Of a stretch of DNA of 6,360 nt, positions 1-4,688 are shown piece by piece. Every line of letters starts with the position of its first letter. Position 1 is the stretch's first letter. The position numbers and the translations under genes are program-made. The DNA is from Actinomycetes bacterium (GTDB lineage: Bacteria; Actinomycetota; Acidimicrobiia; Acidimicrobiales; RAAP-2), in contig JAJYYT010000122.1 in assembly GCA_021800645.1 (NCBI GenBank), forward strand, positions 1 through 6,360, read 5' to 3'. The notes beneath the pieces were generated by a model. The model ran no database searches. It was not told the origin of the DNA and saw nothing but the letters and a program-made list of their open reading frames with translations.

Positions 1-822
1 GGGACCGTTGCCCTGCGTGACGTGTCCGTCGAGATCGACAAGGGGGAATTCGTCTTTCTGGTAGGAGCGTCGGGGTCAGGGAAGACCTCGCTGATCCGCC
101 TCTTGCTTCGGGAGGAACTTCCGGACTCAGGGAGCATCTGGGAGGCAGGTCGCGACATCGTGCATCTTCCGAAATGGCGAGTTCCCTACCTCAGGCGAAA
201 CATTGGTTGCGTGTTCCAAGATTTCCGGCTCCTGCCGAACAAGACGGTCTTCGAGAACGTGGCATTTGCGCTCGAAGTGATCGGACGGCCCAAGCACGTC
301 GTGGCCAACCAAGTTCCTCAGGTGCTCGAGCTGGTCGGCCTCGCGAAGAAGCGTGACAACCTTCCGAGCGAGCTGTCCGGCGGTGAGCAGCAGCGGGTCG
401 CGGTGGCGAGGGCCTTCGTCAACCGGCCGCTGATCCTCCTCGCCGACGAGCCGACGGGGAACCTCGACCCGACGACGAGCCAGGGCATCATGCAGCTCCT
501 CGATCGCATCAACCGCACGGGCACCACCGTGGTCGTGGCCACCCACGACGAAGTCCTCGTGAACTGGATGCGCCGGCGCGTGGTCGAGCTCGATCACGGC
601 ACCGTGATTCGCGACCAGCTGCGAGGCGTCTACGGGATCGAGGGCAGCGCCGCGGCCACCGCCACGGCGGCTGCGGCCGTCGCCGGGCCGCCCAGCGGGC
701 GTGTCGCGGCCGTCGGAGGACCGCCCAGCGGGCGTGTCGCGGCCGTCGGAGGACCGCCCAGCGGGCGTGTCGCGGCCGTCGGAGGGGGACGCGCCCGCGG
801 GAGAGCGCAGGAGCGCGCCTGA
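1..822 (+). CDS. ftsE: Cell-division ATP-binding protein FtsE (5' end outside window), with repeat-bearing C-terminal extension
   Basis: FtsE is the cytoplasmic ATPase of the FtsEX complex, an ABC-type machine that couples ATP hydrolysis to activation of peptidoglycan hydrolases at the division site. The frame is open from base 1 and reads [12 protein letters not shown], typical of FtsE shortly after its N-terminus, so the true start lies upstream; the GTG at 22 is internal. In visible-residue numbering: Walker A GASGSGKT at 22-29, Q-loop Gln73 (CVFQDF), signature LSGGEQQR from 125, Walker B LILLADE ending at Asp149-Glu150, D-loop NLDP at 154-157, H-loop His182. The conserved ATPase core ends near residue 212. 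It is followed by about 60 extra residues: an Ala/Thr-rich stretch, three copies of [11 protein letters not shown], then an Arg-rich end. FtsE proteins usually stop soon after the core, so this tail is unusual. The stop overlaps the ftsX start by one base. The family call is very secure; the tail's role is unknown. Confidence 0.95.
   Translation, partial: GTVALRDVSVEIDKGEFVFLVGASGSGKTSLIRLLLREELPDSGSIWEAGRDIVHLPKWRVPYLRRNIGCVFQDFRLLPNKTVFENVAFALEVIGRPKHVVANQVPQVLELVGLAKKRDNLPSELSGGEQQRVAVARAFVNRPLILLADEPTGNLDPTTSQGIMQLLDRINRTGTTVVVATHDEVLVNWMRRRVVELDHGTVIRDQLRGVYGIEGSAAATATAAAAVAGPPSGRVAAVGGPPSGRVAAVGGPPSGRVAAVGGGRARGRAQERA
688..786. repeat. Three tandem 33-bp repeats inside the ftsE 3' end
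   Basis: Units lie at 688-720, 721-753 and 754-786. The first two are identical and the third differs only at its last base (G for A). The period is 11 codons, so the array stays in frame and encodes [11 protein letters not shown] three times. Each unit begins with a short perfect hairpin, CGCCC-AGC-GGGCG (first copy 689-701). Near-identity at the DNA level, including third codon positions, points to recent duplication rather than old protein-level selection. There are no unique spacers between units, so it is not CRISPR-like. Confidence 0.95.
809..813 (+). promoter_or_regulatory. Ribosome binding site for ftsX
   Basis: AGGAG lies eight bases before the ATG at 822, inside the last codons of ftsE. 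It supports that ATG as the ftsX start and suggests translation coupled to ftsE termination. Confidence 0.55.
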
Positions 823-1706
823 TGCCGATCTCCGCCGAGTACGTGGCGAAGGAGACGGCGTCCAACCTGTGGCGCAACCGGCTCATGACCGTCGCAGCGG
901 TGCTCACGGTCGCGGTGTCGCTCTCCCTCGTCGGCGCCGCGCTCCTCCTCAGGCAGGGCGCTGCTCGCGCCGAGGCCGAGTGGCAGCGCGGGACCGAGGT
1001 CATGGTGTGGATGAAGCCGACAGCGAGCAAGAACGAGATCGCCGCCGTCGGCCATCAGCTGCGCGCCCTTCCCTATGTGGACGGGTGCGTCTTCAGGACA
1101 CACCAGTACGACTACCGCGAGGCGAAGAGGCTCGTCGGCGCCGTGTACACCGAGTCCGGCGTCACGCCCAAGCAGACCCCGACGTCTTGGCGCTGCACGC
1201 CGGCGCACCCCCAGGACGCGACGGCGGTGATCCGCACCTTCGGCGGCCAGGCGGGCGTGTTGCGGGTGACTGCGCCGCTTGCACAGATCCGTACCGAGCA
1301 GCACGTCATCGACATCCTCCAGTGGGTGTTCTTGCTCGTCGCGCTCGTGCTGCTGGTGTCCGCCGCGGTGCTCATCTTGAACACGATCCGCATGGCGATC
1401 TTCTCCCGGCGACGAGAGGTGTCGGTGATGAAGCTCGTCGGCGCGACGAACTGGTTCATCCGGCTCCCGTTCATGTCCGAGGGCATGGTCCAGGGGCTGC
1501 TCGGCTCTGGCGTCGCCGCGGCCATCGTCTACGGGCTGCACGTGATCTTGGACCGGATCGGGTCGAGCACATCGGCCTCGGTCCTCGCGCAGATGCGGAT
1601 GACCGGTTGGGAGGTGTTCGCCACCGACCTCGTGGTGATGGCGATCGGGATCCTCATCGGCACCGGCGGATCGGCGCTCGCGATCAGCCGCTTCCTCGAC
1701 GTGTGA
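822..1706 (+). CDS. ftsX: Cell-division membrane protein FtsX
   Basis: FtsX is the permease-like integral membrane partner of FtsE. It carries the ATPase signal across the membrane to cell-wall hydrolases through its extracellular domain. The 294-residue protein has the full family layout: a cytoplasmic N-terminus (1-21), TM1 about 22-43, an extracellular domain about 44-166, TM2 about 168-190, TM3 about 222-243 and TM4 about 266-289. The conserved cytoplasmic loop after TM2, REVSVMKLVGATNWFIRLPF (about 198-217), is the FtsE-coupling region and one of the best family markers. The extracellular domain holds two cysteines, Cys89 and Cys125, which could form a disulfide (inference). The ATG sits in a TGATG junction with the ftsE stop and has an AGGAG upstream, so the start is well supported. 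It is complete with no sign of damage. The next gene is 138 bases downstream and is not smpB. Confidence 0.95.
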   Translation: MPISAEYVAKETASNLWRNRLMTVAAVLTVAVSLSLVGAALLLRQGAARAEAEWQRGTEVMVWMKPTASKNEIAAVGHQLRALPYVDGCVFRTHQYDYREAKRLVGAVYTESGVTPKQTPTSWRCTPAHPQDATAVIRTFGGQAGVLRVTAPLAQIRTEQHVIDILQWVFLLVALVLLVSAAVLILNTIRMAIFSRRREVSVMKLVGATNWFIRLPFMSEGMVQGLLGSGVAAAIVYGLHVILDRIGSSTSASVLAQMRMTGWEVFATDLVVMAIGILIGTGGSALAISRFLDV

Positions 1707-1737
1707 CGCCCAGGCGCCGTCGGGCCAGCACCGGCTG

Positions 1738-1781
1738 CGCCGTCGGGCTGCGCTGCAAGGTGGACGGCAAAGCCGACGGCG
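1738..1781 (+). promoter_or_regulatory. Predicted stem-loop in the ftsX-ssb gap, with a competing left arm
   Basis: Bases 1738-1749 can pair with 1771-1781: seven pairs (CGCCGTC/GACGGCG), one bulged G, then four pairs (GGCT/AGCC), around a loop of about 21 bases. The left-arm sequence CGCCGTCGGGC also occurs at 1715-1725 and could pair with the same right arm almost as well, so two exclusive folds are possible. It could be the 3' end of the ftsEX message or part of the ssb leader. No T-run follows. GC-rich DNA makes chance pairing common. Confidence 0.35.
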
Positions 1782-1801
1782 AGCCACGCGGCGCATCCTG
1801 C

Positions 1802-1829
1802 CGGAGCCGGACGAGCGTCCGGCACTCCG
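1802..1829 (+). promoter_or_regulatory. Hairpin immediately upstream of the ssb ribosome binding site
   Basis: An outer stem CGGAG/CTCCG (1802-1806 with 1825-1829) and an inner stem CCGGAC/GTCCGG (1807-1812 with 1817-1822) close on a GAGC loop, with a two-base bulge (1823-1824): eleven pairs in all. It ends three bases before the AAGGAG of ssb. It may act as a leader structure affecting ribosome access, or as a U-tract-less terminator of ftsEX. The pairing is seen directly; the function is inferred. Confidence 0.45.
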
Positions 1830-1832
1830 AGC

Positions 1833-1838
1833 AAGGAG
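1833..1838 (+). promoter_or_regulatory. Ribosome binding site for ssb
   Basis: AAGGAG six bases before the ATG at 1845 is the clearest Shine-Dalgarno sequence in the window and fixes the ssb start. I found no convincing promoter in the preceding gap: 1707-1844 contains no TA dinucleotide, so no TAnnnT -10 element. Confidence 0.75.
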
Positions 1839-1844
1839 CGCACG

Positions 1845-2249
1845 ATGAGCACGCACACCACCGTCACGGGCAACCTGACTCGCGACCCCGAGATCCGCTA
1901 CACGAGAGACGGGCAGGCGAGCGTCCTTCTGGGCATCGCCGTCAACCGACGCTGGCAGGACCGCGAGACCCACGAGTGGGAGGAGTCGACCTCCTTCTTC
2001 GACGTCGTCTGCTGGAGAGACCTGGCCGAGCACGCTGCCATGAGCTTGGTGAAGGGGATGCGTGTCATGGTCACGGGCCGGCTCGAGCAGCGCAGCTGGG
2101 AGTCGGAGCTGGGAGAAAGGCGTACCAAGGTCGAGATCGTCGCTGACGACGTCGGCCCCAGCCTGCGGTACGCGACGGCGGAGGTGCACAGGCAGGAGCG
2201 CTCGGAGCCGGCGCAGCACCCCGCCGCCCTCGAGCCGGCGGACGCATGA
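1845..2249 (+). CDS. ssb: Single-stranded DNA-binding protein, short form without the canonical acidic C-terminal tip
   Basis: This OB-fold protein binds single-stranded DNA during replication, repair or recombination. The 134-residue sequence matches the SSB family: VTGNLTRDPEIRYT near the N-terminus (about 7-20), the FFDVVCWRDLAEHAAMSLVK block (51-70), GMRVMVTGRLEQRSW (71-85), and a final core strand of the type VEIVADDVGPSLRYA (96-110). The OB fold takes up about 110 residues, leaving a tail of only about 24 residues that ends PAALEPADA. Housekeeping bacterial SSBs are longer and end in an acidic tip (DDDIPF-like) that recruits partner proteins; that tip is absent. This looks like a secondary paralogue (SsbB-like) rather than the main replication SSB, which I would expect elsewhere in the genome, but that is inference. 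The start is fixed by the strong AAGGAG. The stop overlaps the ATG at 2246 by four bases. Confidence 0.9.
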   Translation: MSTHTTVTGNLTRDPEIRYTRDGQASVLLGIAVNRRWQDRETHEWEESTSFFDVVCWRDLAEHAAMSLVKGMRVMVTGRLEQRSWESELGERRTKVEIVADDVGPSLRYATAEVHRQERSEPAQHPAALEPADA

Positions 2250-2587
2250 CCGGTGGTCTGGCTGCCGGTCCTGGTGCCCGGTGCCCCGTGGCCGACGCCG
2301 GCGCTCGCGGCGGCGGCCACGGCCGCGGGCGTGGCGGTCGCCTGCCTGCCTCACTGGCACCGCTTCGGATCCCCCCCTGGGCCCTCTACGCGAAGGAAGA
2401 CGTCTTCGACCTCTGCGACACCCTCGCTCGAGCAGAGCGCGCCCTGCTCCAGGCGGGGGAGCACGACGAGGCGGCACGCGTCGCGGAGGCCTTCGCGCTC
2501 CTCGAATCCGGTCTCGCCCGACCGTATGGCGCCGGCGGTCAGCCGGCTTCCGGGTCGAGCTCGATCGCGAGCGAGTTGACGCAGTAG
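2246..2587 (+). CDS. Small protein of unknown function, probably split by a frameshift at a C7 run
   Basis: I do not recognise this gene. Read from the ATG overlapping the ssb stop, it gives 113 residues, but the two halves look different. The first half in this frame is Gly/Arg-rich with weaker G/C third-position bias and looks like a shadow frame. The second half (WALYAKEDVFDLCDTLARAE, then helix-rich acidic sequence through ALLESGLARPYG) looks like a real, helical, charged protein. The better first half is in the frame starting at GTG 2253: it reads WLPVLVPGAP, then an Ala/Val-rich possible membrane helix, then HWHRFGSPP, with very high G/C third positions. The frames would join at the C run 2371-2377 if it had one more C, giving SPPWALYAKED. 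So I suspect a membrane-anchored small protein carrying an indel or sequencing error. The 3' end overlaps msrB on the opposite strand by 49 bases. Confidence 0.5.
   Translation: MTGGLAAGPGARCPVADAGARGGGHGRGRGGRLPASLAPLRIPPWALYAKEDVFDLCDTLARAERALLQAGEHDEAARVAEAFALLESGLARPYGAGGQPASGSSSIASELTQ
2531..2547. terminator. Weak hairpin at the convergent ends of the small gene and msrB
   Basis: GCCGGC (2531-2536) and GCCGGC (2542-2547) can form a six-pair stem with loop GGTCA, spanning the msrB stop codon (2539-2541, - strand). The position suits a bidirectional transcription end between convergent genes. There is no T-run on either side, so this is only a candidate. Confidence 0.25.
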
Positions 2588-2943
2588 CGGAGCCCGGTCT
2601 CGGTGGGGCCGTCGGGGAAGACGTGCCCGAGGTGGCCACCGCAGCGGGCGCAGACGATCTCGGTGCGCACGATGCCGTGGCTGTTGTCGGGCCGTTCCTC
2701 GACGGTCCCCGCGCTGATCGCCCGGTCGAAGCTGGGCCAGCCCGAACCCGAGTCGAATTTGGCATCGGTCGAGAAGAGGGGAGCGTTGCAGCCCGCGCAG
2801 CGAAAGACGCCCTCCTCGTCGACATGCAGGTACTTCCCGGACCATGCAGGCTCGGTCTCGCGGTTGCGCAGCACCTCGTACTGGTCGGGCGAGAGCCGCG
2901 CCCGCCACTCCTCGTCGCTCATCTCGAGCTCTGGTGCAGCCAT
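2539..2943 (-). CDS. msrB: Peptide-methionine (R)-S-oxide reductase MsrB
   Basis: MsrB reduces the R-epimer of methionine sulfoxide in proteins back to methionine, usually in the cytoplasm with thioredoxin as electron donor. The 134-residue protein is close to normal single-domain length. Visible motifs: a zinc site from Cys49/Cys52 (CAGC) and Cys98/Cys101 (CARC), the SGSGWPSF substrate loop at 65-72, GGHLGHVFPDGP at 102-113, and the catalytic Cys121 in RYCVNS. The loop position that carries a resolving Cys in many MsrBs (GCGWPSF) is Ser67 here, so the enzyme is of the type lacking that Cys. The start is the ATG at 2943, preceded on its strand by GAGGAGG; the open frame extends to 3096, but that part is Arg/Pro-rich and not family-like. 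It stands alone on this strand, convergent with the small gene and divergent from the uppS-like operon. Confidence 0.95.
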   Translation of the reverse strand: MAAPELEMSDEEWRARLSPDQYEVLRNRETEPAWSGKYLHVDEEGVFRCAGCNAPLFSTDAKFDSGSGWPSFDRAISAGTVEERPDNSHGIVRTEIVCARCGGHLGHVFPDGPTETGLRYCVNSLAIELDPEAG

Positions 2944-2949
2944 GGCGTT

Positions 2950-2956
2950 CCTCCTC
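2950..2956 (-). promoter_or_regulatory. Ribosome binding site for msrB
   Basis: On the minus strand GAGGAGG lies six bases before the ATG at 2943. It decides this start over the longer open frame upstream. Confidence 0.65.
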
Positions 2957-2996
2957 GACGGTCGCCGGGAGCCGAAGCGGCGCCGGCAGCAGCTCG

Positions 2997-3002
2997 AGGT
3001 TA
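2997..3002 (-). promoter_or_regulatory. Candidate -10 element for msrB
   Basis: The minus strand reads TAACCT here, fitting the actinobacterial TAnnnT pattern. It would place transcription start near 2990, with an untranslated leader of roughly 45 bases holding the GAGGAGG site. No convincing -35 is visible, so this is weak. Confidence 0.25.
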
Positions 3003-3030
3003 CCGGTCCTGCCTCAGCGCGTCGGCGCGC

Positions 3031-3054
3031 GGGTGATGGGGGGGAGCGCAAGGG
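3031..3054 (+). other. G-quadruplex-type motif between the divergent msrB and uppS-like genes
   Basis: Four GGG runs (3031-3033, 3038-3040, 3042-3044, 3052-3054) are separated by loops of 4, 1 and 7 bases, satisfying the usual G3+N1-7 pattern. It lies 20 bases before the uppS-like start and about 90 bases upstream of msrB. The pattern match is direct; folding and any regulatory effect are untested. Confidence 0.4.
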
Positions 3055-3061
3055 CCGGCGG

Positions 3062-3067
3062 TAGCGT
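3062..3067 (+). promoter_or_regulatory. Candidate -10 element for a leaderless uppS-like operon transcript
   Basis: TAGCGT ends six bases before the GTG at 3074. That is the spacing expected if transcription starts at the start codon itself, as in leaderless actinobacterial mRNAs. No good Shine-Dalgarno sequence is present. No clear -35 is seen; the place where one would fall is the G-run. Confidence 0.4.
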
Positions 3068-3073
3068 GGCGGC

Positions 3074-3697
3074 GTGGCGCGCACTCTGTCCGGCACACGA
3101 GGCGGCCCGGTTCCCGCCCACGTCGCCTGGGTCGCGGGGGGGACCGAGCGCGCGGCCTCTGCGGATCAGGTGGAGCACGCGTTGGGGGTGCTGGTCGAGA
3201 CGGCGCAGCGGCTCGGCATCGGCTGGCTCACGATCCAGGAGCCCTCAGGCGGGAGCGCGCTGAAGCGCCGCGCACGCGAGCTCGCCTCGAGGAGGATCGC
3301 GCTCGCCTTTGTCCCTGGGGCCAACCATCGGGGCCCCGCTGCGCGGGATCTCGCCTTGGTCGAGTCGCCGATCCTGCGCGTGCTCCTCGCCGAGGGGCGG
3401 ACCGGGCGCCGTGAGCTCGTGGCGGCGGTGCAGGCCCTTGCCGACCGGGGCGTCCCGCCGAAGGACGTGACCGAGGCGGTGATCGCCGAGGCTCTCGGAC
3501 TCCCCGACGTGGACCTCCTCGTGTTGACCGGAGGCGACCGCCGGGTGCCCGACCTGCTGGTCTGGCAGGTGGCGTACAGCGAGATCGTCGTGCTCGACGA
3601 GCCCTGGCCGGAGGTGTCCGCCGAGCTGGTCGGCGCAGCCGTCGCCGAGTACCAGCGACGCGACCGCCGCTACGGTGGCCTGGTGGCTTCCCGATGA
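3074..3697 (+). CDS. Degenerate undecaprenyl diphosphate synthase (cis-prenyltransferase) homologue, probably non-catalytic
   Basis: The family makes long-chain cis-polyprenyl diphosphates, such as the undecaprenyl carrier for cell-wall synthesis. The homology is clear at the C-terminus: PDVDLLVLTGGDRRVPDLLV then WQVAYSEI (144-171), EPWPEV (176-181) and RRDRRYGGL (195-203). The N-terminus, PAHVAWVAGGTERAA (14-28), aligns with the family's HVAIIMDGNGRWA. Key residues are altered. The catalytic Asp is Gly22, the NGRW block is reduced to one retained Arg (26), and the Arg of IRTSGE is Leu151. The following Ser of the RxS site is Pro159, and the SxxNWxRP block is missing. Arg157, Glu170 and the C-terminal RxG (Arg199-Gly201) are kept. 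At 207 residues it is about 40 shorter than usual, mostly in the middle. I infer a pseudoenzyme or regulatory subunit. It heads an operon with recO, as a true uppS often does in Actinomycetota. The GTG start lacks a Shine-Dalgarno sequence but follows TAGCGT. Confidence 0.8.
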   Translation: MARTLSGTRGGPVPAHVAWVAGGTERAASADQVEHALGVLVETAQRLGIGWLTIQEPSGGSALKRRARELASRRIALAFVPGANHRGPAARDLALVESPILRVLLAEGRTGRRELVAAVQALADRGVPPKDVTEAVIAEALGLPDVDLLVLTGGDRRVPDLLVWQVAYSEIVVLDEPWPEVSAELVGAAVAEYQRRDRRYGGLVASR

Positions 3698-3951
3698 CGT
3701 TCACCAAGATCGCTGTCGCAGGCGGCGTGGTGCTGCTCGGCTTCGCCTGCTTTTTGGCCGCAGCCGGGTTCGGCGTGGCGCGCGAGGGCGTCATCAGCCT
3801 GGTCGCCCTGGTCGTGCTGGTCGGCGGCGGCAACCTGCTCTCCGGCCGGGGCGGGCCGTACGGCCGGCGGTCCCTTCCGACTCCGGGGCCCTCGCCCGGC
3901 GAGCCCGACGCGCGGGGGACCGGCGGCGCGAGCGACGAGCACGCGCAGTGA
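3694..3951 (+). CDS. Small two-helix membrane protein of unknown function
   Basis: I do not recognise a family. The 85-residue protein starts with a short polar stretch (MTFTK) and has two hydrophobic segments, about 6-27 (AVAGGVVLLGFACFLAAAGF) and about 31-50 (EGVISLVALVVLVGGGNLLS), with only Gly-Val-Ala-Arg between them, forming a tight hairpin. The remaining 35 residues are Gly/Pro/Arg-rich and end acidic (SDEHAQ). Its ATG overlaps the uppS-like stop (ATGA, 3694-3697) and its stop overlaps the recO GTG (3948-3951), so it is probably translated by coupling within the operon. There is no good Shine-Dalgarno sequence of its own. Sitting next to a cis-prenyltransferase homologue that presumably works at the membrane, it could serve as an anchor for it, but that is only a guess from position. 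The length, hydrophobic pattern and junctions support a real gene. Confidence 0.7.
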   Translation: MTFTKIAVAGGVVLLGFACFLAAAGFGVAREGVISLVALVVLVGGGNLLSGRGGPYGRRSLPTPGPSPGEPDARGTGGASDEHAQ

Positions 3952-4688
3952 CGCTGCGCCGCGACTCGGGGGTCGTGCTGCGCACCTACCGGCTCGGCGA
4001 GGCCGACCGGATCGTGGTCTTTCACACCGAGGAGCACGGCAAGGTGCGCGCGGTCGCAAAGGGCGTCCGACGGACGACGAGCAAGTGGGGGGCGCGCCTC
4101 GAGCCGCTCAGCCACGTGACGCTCCTGTGGTGGCAGGGACGCGGGGACCTCGCCGTCGTGAACCAGGCCGAGGTCGTCGACCACTTCCCGGAGCTGCGTG
4201 AAGATCTCGAGCGCGTCGGGTCCGGCTTGGCCATGCTCGAAGTCGTCGACCAGCTGGCACTCGAGGGCCATCCCGACCCGGGGCTCTACCGGATGCTCGT
4301 CGGCGCGCTCCGTGCGCTCGCCGACGGGCGGACGGACCCCGTCATGGTCGCGCCGGCCTTCTTCCTGAAGGTCCTCGCGCACGAGGGGATCGAGCCGATC
4401 CTGCACGCGTGCGCGTCGTGCGGCCGCTCCGAGGGCGAGGTCGAGCTCGTCGCGTTCGACCTCACCGAGGGAGGCACGCTGTGCAGGGAGTGCCGGCGCG
4501 GCCGTGCAGTGAGCCCCGACGCGCTCGACGTGGTCCGCGCCATCCTCGGCGGGTCGCTCGCGCGGGTCCTCTCGTCCCCGAGGCCGCCGAGCGCGGGGGA
4601 GGTGGCAAGCCTCGCCACCGAGGCGATGGAAGGGCACATCGACCGCCGGCTGCGCGCGGTGCGCACGTCTGGCGCCTTCACCTGGTGA
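3948..4688 (+). CDS. recO: DNA repair protein RecO
   Basis: RecO works with RecR (and RecF) to load RecA onto SSB-coated single-stranded DNA and promotes strand annealing in recombinational repair. The 246-residue protein has the family layout. An N-terminal OB fold starts with RRDSGVVLRTYRLGEADRIV (4-23) and continues through EHGKVRAVAKGVRRTTSKWG (29-48) and LEPLSHVTLLWW. A helical domain follows, then a C-terminal zinc site with Cys155/Cys158 (CASC) and Cys179/Cys182 (CREC). The frame is open upstream to 3675, but the family N-terminus begins at MTLRRDSG, so the GTG at 3948 is chosen; it overlaps the previous stop (GTGA). The stop overlaps the hemW GTG in the same way. The carriage of recO with a uppS-type gene, and glyS nearby, matches arrangements known in Actinomycetota. 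Confidence 0.95.
   Translation: MTLRRDSGVVLRTYRLGEADRIVVFHTEEHGKVRAVAKGVRRTTSKWGARLEPLSHVTLLWWQGRGDLAVVNQAEVVDHFPELREDLERVGSGLAMLEVVDQLALEGHPDPGLYRMLVGALRALADGRTDPVMVAPAFFLKVLAHEGIEPILHACASCGRSEGEVELVAFDLTEGGTLCRECRRGRAVSPDALDVVRAILGGSLARVLSSPRPPSAGEVASLATEAMEGHIDRRLRAVRTSGAFTW

Noticed and set aside
688..786. 33-bp direct repeats as a CRISPR array or iteron origin
   Set aside because: The units abut with no spacers and lie in frame inside ftsE, so this is a coding minisatellite.
1707..1844. A hidden small gene or RNA gene such as smpB or tmRNA between ftsX and ssb
   Set aside because: 138 bases is too short for smpB, no SmpB-like residues appear in any frame, and no tRNA-like fold is evident; only the stem-loops noted above are visible.
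701..2146. 481-residue plus-strand frame that reads the 33-bp repeats as [15 protein letters not shown] units
   Set aside because: Out of frame with ftsE, ftsX and ssb, Arg/Ala-rich throughout; it stays open through the array only because 33 is a multiple of three.
630..2825. 731-residue open frame on the minus strand
   Set aside because: It runs antisense through ftsX, ssb and the small gene, is Arg/Pro-rich and low in recognisable sequence, and exists because GC-rich coding DNA leaves few stops on the other strand.
2062..3036. 324-residue plus-strand frame across the ssb-msrB region
   Set aside because: Out of frame with ssb and antisense to msrB, extremely Arg/Ser-rich; a shadow frame.
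2944..3096. N-terminal extension of MsrB to the ATG at 3096
   Set aside because: The added 51 residues are Arg/Pro/Ser-rich, family similarity begins after the ATG at 2943, and that ATG has GAGGAGG in front of it.
3675..3947. N-terminal extension of RecO upstream of GTG 3948
   Set aside because: The family N-terminus starts at MTLRRDSG; upstream sequence is Arg/Gly-rich and overlaps the small membrane protein in another frame.
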